Under the pieces are notes generated by a model. The model was not told the origin of the DNA. It searched no databases and saw only the letters and a program-made list of their open reading frames with translations. A stretch of DNA of 64,000 nt. Source: Myoxocephalus aenaeus. Its lineage: Eukaryota; Chordata; Actinopteri; Perciformes; Cottidae. Of the stretch, positions 57,511 through 64,000 are shown piece by piece (the stretch's first letter is position 1; the number at the start of each line of letters is the position of its first letter). A program made the position numbers and the translations under genes. The stretch spans positions 85,001 through 149,000 of the forward strand of contig JBAMJR010000670.1 in assembly GCA_038501785.1 (NCBI GenBank), read 5' to 3'.

Positions 57511-57603
57511 CTGTCTGTCTCTCCCTCCCTCTGGTGGTACAAACATGTGATGATTATTGTAGTTTCCTTGTTGACCAATGGCGTCTCTCTCCTCTGCCTG
57601 TAG
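54278..57603 (+). repeat. 3.2-kb CT-repeat intron (last znf609 intron)
   Basis: From 54346 to about 57530 the intron is (TC)n broken by TACCTGTCTGTC and TACCTGTG blocks of varying spacing. A segment near 54900-55900 recurs near 56090-56990 with the same block order, indicating internal duplication. The three long open frames here are repeat products. Bounded by the donor AGACAG|GTAAGA and the acceptor CCTGTAG. Confidence 0.9.
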
Positions 57604-58072
57604 GCTCACGTGATTGGCTGACCTCCATCCTGCCCAGAGTCATGTGACCGGATCACATGAGGAAGCTTCTGTTTCAGCATCAGTTCCATGGTGTTTGTGT
57701 ACGTTTGATTTCTCTGCCTGGACCCTGCCGGACCGCTGAGACTTCAGGGTTGGGTTCTGCTGGTTCTGCTGGTTCTACTGGTTCTGCTGGTTCTGCTGGT
57801 TCTGCTGGTTCTGCTGGTTGCAGGCGGTTCCATGGTGCCGGGGCAGCGGAGGTCTGGGCTCGAGGACCAAGAGGACCTGGTGCTGCTGGTTCAGGTTCAG
57901 AGGAGCAGCTGCTGTGGAGGCGGGTCGGACCGTACCAACGGCGGCGAGGGGGGGAAGTCACTTCCTGTCTGGCCGCGCTGTCGTCACGGTTACTCATTTC
58001 CCCCCAGACTTTACCTGCCGTGACCTCTGACCTCTGGACTCCACTGGAAGCTTCTCAGCTTCACAGGAGAAT

Positions 58073-58078
58073 AATAAA
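58073..58078 (+). terminator. znf609: Poly(A) signal AATAAA
   Basis: AATAAA in the presumed 3' UTR, the proximal of two candidates. Confidence 0.4.
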
Positions 58079-58169
58079 AAATACTGTGGACGGAGGAGGA
58101 CGGACCAATCAGAGGGCAGCGTTGGGACTGCCCCCTCAGACTCCTCCTCCTCAGTGTGTAGCTGTACTG

Positions 58170-58175
<6 letters not shown>

Positions 58176-58220
<45 letters not shown>
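58176..58220. repeat. (TG)n microsatellite in the presumed 3' UTR
   Basis: About 21 TG units. Confidence 0.94.
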
Positions 58221-58223
<3 letters not shown>

Positions 58224-58330
58224 ACTGTACAGAGGAATTATTTTAAGAGCCTGTTGGATGCTGTTGGATTTCCTACTCTTCTTTTGTCTGGTCGCCTCTG
58301 CCTCTGTTTTTCTACTGTTGTTGATCTGAT

Positions 58331-58336
58331 ATTAAA
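58331..58336 (+). terminator. znf609: Poly(A) signal ATTAAA
   Basis: ATTAAA followed by TGTAG/GCTGGTGG-type G/T-rich sequence; likely distal poly(A) site at about 58350. Confidence 0.45.
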
Positions 58337-58545
58337 CCTGTAGCTGGTGGAACGCGCCGCTCAGACTCCTCCTTCTTTACGCCATGATGACGAGCAGGTT
58401 TCCTCCCGAGATGAAGAGGATTCAGTTATCTACGCTGCTTCCAGACCGGAGCAACGTCAAGGCCTCGTTCAGAATATACAACAAGCATAAAGAATAACTT
58501 CAGTTAAATCTGAAACCGTGTGAAGGAGTGGACGTCACCGAGAGC

Positions 58546-59382
58546 CATCTTTGTCTGTATCGTCGCCATCTTTGTTTGTATCGTCGCCATCTTTGTTTGT
58601 ATCTGTCGCCATCTTTGTTTGTATCTGTCGCCATCTTTGTTTGTATCGTCGCCATCTTTGTCTGTATCGTCGCCATCTTTGTCTGTATCGTCGCCATCTT
58701 TGTTTGTATCTGTCGCCATCTTTGTTTGTATCGTCGCCATCTTTGTTTGTATCGTCGCCATCTTTGTTTGTATCGTCGCCATCTTTGTTTGTATCTGTCG
58801 CCATCTTTGTTTGTATCGTCGCCATCTTTGTCTGTATCGTCGCCATCTTTGTCTGTCGCTATATTCTTTTGTCTGTCGCCATCTTTGTCTGTATCGTCGC
58901 CATCTTTGTCTGTCGCTATATTCTTTTGTCTGTCGCCATCTTTGTTTGTATCTGTCGCCATCTTTGTTTGTATCGTCGCCATCTTTGTTTGTATCGTCGC
59001 CATCTTTGTTTGTATCTGTCGCCATCTTTGTTTGTATCGTCGCCATCTTTGTCTGTATCGTCGCCATCTTTGTCTGTCGCTATATTCTTTTGTCTGTCGC
59101 CATCTTTGTTTGTATCGTCGCCATCTTTGTTTGTATCGTCGCCATCTTTGTTTGTATCTGTCGCCATCTTTGTCTGTATCGTCGCCATCTTTGTTTGTAT
59201 CGTCGCCATCTTTGTTTGTATCGTCGCCATCTTTGTTTGTATCGTCGCCATCTTTGTTTGTATCGTCGCCATCTTTGTTTGTATCGTCGCCATCTTTGTT
59301 TGTATCGTCGCCATCTTTGTTTGTATCGTCGCCATCTTTGTCTGTCGCTATATTCTTTTGTCTGTCGCCATCTTTGTTTGTA
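58546..59382. repeat. 20/21-bp minisatellite with a YY1-like core, about 40 copies
   Basis: The plus-strand unit is TCGCCATCTTTGTTTGTA plus TC or TCTG. The minus strand reads CAAAGATGGCGAC, close to the YY1 motif AAGATGGCGGC. Four longer units contain CGCTATATTCTTTTGTCTG. The array is cut by a hAT-like element at 59385, and one more unit follows at 59824. Confidence 0.95.
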
Positions 59383-59384
59383 CA

Positions 59385-59818
59385 GGGTTCATACGCTCAT
59401 GGAAAACCTGGAAGAGTCATGGAGTTTTAAAATGGTTATTTCCAGGCCTGGAAAAGTCCTTGAAAAAAAATAAAATCCCAAAGTGTAGTAAAAGTCATGT
59501 AAATGTGTTATATTCATGTGTTCATGACGTTCATTTACGCTGAGTTTGAAATAATGAATATGCTTTTAAAAGAAAGACTCAAAATATAAGCAGGCATACA
59601 TACAGGCATCTATATAAATGTTTATTCTTTTAATCAAACTATTGTCTCATTCATTTGAGTCATTTAAGGTTTACTGTATGCTTTGTATTCTCATTGTTAG
59701 TTTAAATACTACATTTACTCACTTTTTACTGTTTACACCCAGATTTCACTAAATGTTTGTAATGGACATTTGGTTCAAAGTCATGAAACCACTGGTCAGA
59801 ATGTGTCTGAACCCTGTT
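59385..59818 (+). mobile_element. hAT-like non-autonomous element, copy 2
   Basis: Ends CAGGGTTCA and TGAACCCTG are inverted repeats, and the body matches 37003-37330. It sits inside the 20/21-bp array. The 8-bp flanks are not identical, so a clean target duplication is not proven. Confidence 0.6.
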
Positions 59819-59847
59819 TATGTCTGTCGCCATCTTTGTTTTTGGTG

Positions 59848-60050
59848 AGACTACAGGTGTTTATAACCTGATGGTGAACAGGTGTTTATAACAGGTGTTT
59901 ATAACCTGATGGTGAACAGGTGTTTATAACCTGATGGTGAACAGGTGTTTATAACAGGTGTTTATAACCTGATGGTGAACAGGTGTTTATAACAGGTGTT
60001 TATAACCTGATGGTGAACAGGTGTTTATAACAGGTGATATAACCTGACCG
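59848..60050. repeat. CAGGTGTTTATAAC minisatellite
   Basis: CAGGTGTTTATAAC alternates with CTGATGGTGAA (14- and 25-bp units), about ten copies. Confidence 0.92.
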
Positions 60051-60945
60051 TGACCAGGTGAGCTCCTAAGAGGTCAGGTATCTTCATCGTCCTGCTGCTG
60101 ATTAAGATGAATATGTTTTCCACTAAAACATCTCGATGACGTGAATATAGAAAATAAAACCTCACAACTGCAGAAGTTTCCTGATCGCTGATCAATCAGA
60201 TCGATCAGCTAACCGTTCAAAGGGTTCCAGCTTCATTTATTGTCTTCCTTCAGTTAATAAACAAACTGTTTCACGTTCCGGCCGTGGATCATTTTAATAA
60301 ACATAATGATGTAAACAAAAACAATTCTCTGGGCAGAAACTATGAGGAAACATTAAAAACAACAACAGCTTTGTGTTTGAGCTTCATGATGTAAATATGG
60401 AACTGATGAGTCACGTGATGTTTCAGCTCGTCTGGTGTAGTGAGCTGTTCGGCCACAGGAGGGCGCTGCGCCACTAAACGTCTCAGCAGCAGATTTAAAG
60501 GGACAGTTCACCAAAATCACACGAACTCAAAGCTGTATTTTCTCTCTCAGGTTCCTCTTTCTTCCTGGCTTTAATATATGAAACTCTGCACGGTTTGTCT
60601 CGTTATCTGAAGGTCCACTCTTCCTCCTCCTCCTCCTCCTCGCTGTTGTTTCCTCCTCGTTAACAACTCGTTTCGGCTCAGACCAGAAGGAAAAAACACA
60701 GAAAACTGCTTCTTCTGATTTTATTGTGAGTCCCAAACGTCTCATGTTTTAAAGCAGCTTCACTCAAATAAACAGAAACCGTTTCCTCTGACTTTAGGAG
60801 CTCAAAGTTTGTGTTTTTCTGCTGCATCTTCATCATGTTGACTTTAATCACATGACCACACCTGAGACAGGAAGACTTCATCTTATCCGTCTTTACCGCT
60901 GCATTATAATCCAGCTTTAGAAAGTAGTTTCATGTGCTGCTAAAG
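60051..60945. other. Intergenic stretch, nothing recognised
   Basis: Unique sequence without a convincing gene or element. Confidence 0.45.
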
Positions 60946-60948
60946 GTT

Positions 60949-61020
<72 letters not shown>
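60946..61020. repeat. (TA)n microsatellite
   Basis: About 35 TA units with one CATA interruption, right at the LINE's 5' edge. Confidence 0.94.
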
Positions 61021-61024
<4 letters not shown>

Positions 61025-62693
61025 CGCCCGGACAAGGGAAACCGGGGTACCCTCCCGGAGCCAGACCCGGGAGGGGAGTTGATCGGCGAGCGCCTGGTGG
61101 CTGGGCTTTCGCCCACGGGGCCCGGTCGGGCTCAGCCCGAAAAAAGATCATGGACCAGCAACCCTGTGGACTCACCACCCGCAGGGGGAAGCATCGGGGT
61201 CGGGTGCTATGTAGACCGGGCAGCGGGCCGGGCAGGAGACCTGGGCGAGCCGATCGCCGGCAGCATAGACGAGCTCTAGGGACGTGGAACGTCACCTCGC
61301 TAGCGGGGAAAGAGCCGGAGCTGGTGCAGGAGGTGGAGCGGTACCAGCTAGATATAGTTGGGCTCACCTCCACGCACAGCACGGGCTCTGGAACCAAGCT
61401 CCTGGAGAAGGGTTGGACTTTGTCCTTTTCTGGAGTTGCCCAGGGTGAGAGGCGCCGGGCGGGAGTGGGGATACTCACGAGCCCCCGGCTGAGCGCCGCT
61501 ATGTTGGAGTTTTCCCCGGAGAACGAGAGGGTCGCCTCCTTGCGCCTACGGGTTGGGGGAGTAAGGCTCTGACTGTTGTTTGTGCTTATGCACCGAACAG
61601 CATTTCAGAGTATCCGGCCTTCTTGGAGTCGGTCGGAGGGGTCCTGGAAAGGGCGCCGCCTGCCGACTCCATAGTTCTCCTGGGAGACTTCAACGCTCAC
61701 GTGGGCAATGACAGAGAAACCTGGCGGGGCGTGATTGGGAGGAACGGCTTGCCTGATCTGAACCCGAACGGTGCTTTGTTGTTGGACTTCTGTGCTAGCC
61801 ACAGTTTGTCCATAACGAACACCATGTTCGAGCATAAGGTGGCTCATAAGTGTACCTGGTACCAGAGCACCTTAGGCCGGAGATCAATGATCGACTTTGT
61901 AATCGTATCATCTGATCTGCGGCCGTATGTCTTGGACACTCGGGTGAAGAGAGGAGCAGAGCTGTCAACTGATCACCACCTGGTGGTGAGTTGGATCAGA
62001 TGGCGGGGGAGTCGGCTAGAGAGACCTGGCAAGCCCAAACGTGTAGTGAGGGTGAACTGGGAACGTCTGGCAGAGGATCCTGTCCGGGAGGTCTTCAACT
62101 CCCACCTCCGGAAGAGCTTCTCACAGATCCCGAGGGAGGCTGGGGACATGGAATCCGAGTGGACCATGTTCAAAGCCTCTATTGTGGACGCGGCCGCTAG
62201 GAGCTGTGGTCGGAAGGTCATTGGTGCCTGTCGTGGCGGCAACCCGAGAACCCGGTGATGGACACCGGGGGTGAGGGAAGCCGTCAAACTGAAGAAGGAG
62301 GCCTTTCGGGCCTGGCTGGCCCAGGGGTCTCCTGAAGCAGCTGACGGGTACCGGCAGGCCAGAAAGGCTGCAGCTGCGAAGGTCGCGGATGCTAGAACTC
62401 GGGCATGGGAGGAGTTCGGGGAGGCCGTGGAGAAGGACTTTCGGTTGGCCTCAAGGAAGTTCTGGCAAACCATTCGGCGGCTCAGGAAGGGAAAGCAGGG
62501 CCTACCCCAGGCTGTTCTCAGCGTGGGGGGAACTGCTGACCCGGACTGGGGACATCGTCGGGCGGTGGAAAGAGCACTTTGAGGAACTCCTAAACCCGGC
62601 CAACATGTCCCCTGGAGAGGGGGCAGCGCCTGAAGTCCTTGGGGTGGTTGCACACATATCCCTGGCAGAGGTCACTAAGGTAGTCAAAAAGCT
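61021..62693 (+). mobile_element. LINE (APE-type non-LTR retrotransposon), 5' half, interrupted by an LTR
   Basis: GC-rich 5' leader (61021-61270), then an apurinic endonuclease in shifted frames: GTWNVTSLAGKEPELVQEVE, GVGILTSPRLSAAM, IVLLGDFNAHVGNDRETWRG, SMIDFVIVSSDLRPYV, GAELSTDHHLVVSWI (GDFN and SDHH-type catalytic motifs), followed by the linker to RT. At least three frameshifts (about 61570, 62258, 62530) kill it. It stops mid-linker (EVTKVVKKL) where an LTR starts at 62694. Common fish LINE family; clade not assigned. Confidence 0.78.
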
Positions 62694-63523
62694 TGTTAGC
62701 GTGTGTCAATTTTTGGATGCCTGGAAGAACTCAGTTCAACAACTTCTCTCATTCTCTATATTTATTTATTAAATGATCACAAGTAAAGTAGTAAGCGCTG
62801 CAATTGCAAAAGCAGTGAGTGGTACAGCAACACGCAGGTTGGGCAAAGAACAACTGCCCCACCACGGAAGTGGGGCCTTTCATACACAGTTTATCATCAC
62901 AGGTTCGTCTCGCCTCGTCCTAACATCTGATTCGCTCTGTCCTGTCAAGAGGAGGAGAATCCCGTGTTCTCATCTTTTCTCACAAGACTGGAACACAACG
63001 ACCAGTCTGCTTCCAGAATGTCAATATACTGATAAACAGTTGTGGGTGTTGAAGTGCGCAGGCGTGTGACTAACTTCCCTTGAGAACTGGACATTTCATA
63101 GACACAACAGCTGCATAGCTGTGTTATACTGACCTCGCTAACCTGAACTTTAATAGACATGAAGAGTAATACAATGAAGAATATCTACAGAATATAAGGA
63201 CTTATATTATCAATCCCCCTTTTTACATAATGTATTATGTAAACTAAACAATAATATAAAGCTACAACAATGGACTATATCAATTCATAACTATGTGTGT
63301 TAATTATTTAACAGAGTGGAAATCTCTAACAGACATGGGCTATGTCAGTTCATAACTCTATGTGTGTGTTACTTAACAGAGTGGAAATCTCTAAACAAAC
63401 ACAACAGCACACCTATGTTATGTTTTTATAAGAAGCTAACATAAAAAAGTTATAAAAAGCTAAGCTAAAACCACCTATATCCAGGAGCTTATATATCCCT
63501 CGTACTAGAGAACCGTTGTCTCT
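62694..63523 (-). mobile_element. Retroviral LTR-like sequence, copy 2 (3' LTR of an ERV)
   Basis: Similar along its length to 28036-28779, with small extra pieces. Minus orientation: CA end at 62694 against the LINE, AATAAA about 70 bp inside, TATATAAG near 63490. It lies downstream of the minus-strand env relic, so it is best read as the 3' LTR; the U3 start is somewhere in 63524-63710. Confidence 0.6.
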
Positions 63524-63630
63524 AGATATTTGTAACCCTCACACTCTACTGGATAATCCTCTAAGCACATAATATGGCACAATCAAAAACAGTATAAAGT
63601 CACACGCCTTCTACGTGGGTGCATGTGTGG

Positions 63631-63674
<44 letters not shown>

Positions 63675-63710
63675 AACTAACTATATGGGATATGGTCAAC
63701 CATTAGCAAG
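63524..63710. other. ERV sequence between env and the shared LTR part
   Basis: Contains a GA microsatellite (63637-63672) and no clear polypurine tract. It should hold the LTR start. Confidence 0.35.
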
Positions 63711-64000
63711 TTATATGTATAGAAACGGTTGGTCTAACTCGGCCTCTTCTTCGGATCCATCGATGTCGAATCTTCCCATACCATCCTCGTCATTCTCCTC
63801 CAACAACTGTATCTCTTCTGCTAACAGAGCCATTTGGTATGGCCGGGGCAATTTAGAGTCCACTGCTGTGGTGATACACTTCAGGCATAATTGTCTAATA
63901 CATGGGATGCAGCAACATCCACATAAGGCCATCACTACTATTCCTATCACTATGGAGAGGACTACAGATATGATTACGCCTTTCCACTTGCCGAAGATAC
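63711..64000 (-). pseudogene. Endogenous retrovirus Env, C-terminal transmembrane part (runs off window)
   Basis: The minus strand is open from the window edge to a stop at 63711. It encodes FGKWKG, then about 20 hydrophobic residues (a membrane anchor), a cysteine cluster CGCCCIPC, and an acidic cytoplasmic tail of about 50 residues. This is the order of gammaretrovirus/epsilonretrovirus-like Env TM subunits in fish genomes. The surface subunit and the fusion region are outside the window, so intactness cannot be judged. Confidence 0.65.

Larger units (their letters stand above)
57604..58345 (+). other. znf609: Presumed znf609 3' UTR exon
   Basis: Follows a CTGCCTGTAG acceptor. It contains GGTTCTGCT repeats (57757-57820), a TG repeat and two poly(A) signals. 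It is the natural end of the gene because no further znf609-like coding lies downstream. Confidence 0.5.

Noticed and set aside
57604..57621. AHVIG-stop as the znf609 C-terminus
   Set aside because: Possible as written, but one C fewer in the C8 run gives the conserved RR-stop at 54272; kept as an alternative only.
54916..57647. Frames of 808-895 codons of SLSLSLPVCL type
   Set aside because: CT-repeat intron; all frames are open because the repeat has no stops.

Overview
The window is vertebrate nuclear DNA, almost certainly from a ray-finned (percomorph-type) fish. Spliced genes with GT-AG introns, a znf609 orthologue, a TRIM exon of the fish-expanded bloodthirsty type, several fish-type LINE families, an endogenous retrovirus and a Ty3/gypsy relic all point that way. 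Summing array lengths by eye, tandem repeats fill roughly 27 kb, or about 43 percent of the window.

Region by region. Positions 1-470 hold a minus-strand TRIM exon that runs off the left edge. A 23-bp minisatellite (2411-4360) lies directly downstream of cfap97d2, a five-exon minus-strand gene (4393-9009) for a small ciliary CFAP97-domain protein; three of its four introns carry tandem arrays. From 9.2 to 29.7 kb there is no intact gene. That stretch holds a decayed L1, several arrays, four related pieces of a C2H2 zinc-finger gene (15.2, 17.1, 19.5 and 24.4 kb), a 422-bp MITE, a gypsy gag relic, two LINE RT fragments and an LTR. From 29746 to 32961 lie 44 copies of a 73-bp unit, each with a CTCF-like core, ending about 0.7 kb before a GC-rich region that looks like the znf609 promoter and non-coding first exon (about 33.6-34.1 kb).

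znf609 (plus strand) has an 11-kb first intron containing a 20-bp array (38.3-40.1 kb) and a 4-kb 26-bp array (41.5-45.5 kb). Seven coding exons follow between 45667 and 54272, with a probable non-coding last exon at 57604-58345. Two apparent frame problems, both in poly-C runs, are most simply one-base overcalls; removing one C from each gives a protein of about 1,320 residues. Its introns are packed with repeats that reach the splice sites.

Beyond the gene lie a 20/21-bp array with a YY1-like motif (58.5-59.4 kb), a hAT-like element, a LINE interrupted by a retroviral LTR (62694), and the C-terminal end of a retroviral Env on the minus strand at the right edge.

The most interesting signals are the CTCF-motif minisatellite beside znf609 with a second small array inside it, two further arrays whose units contain canonical factor cores (ETS, YY1), conservation of the circ-ZNF609 reading-frame architecture in the first coding exon, and very long AG-free introns.
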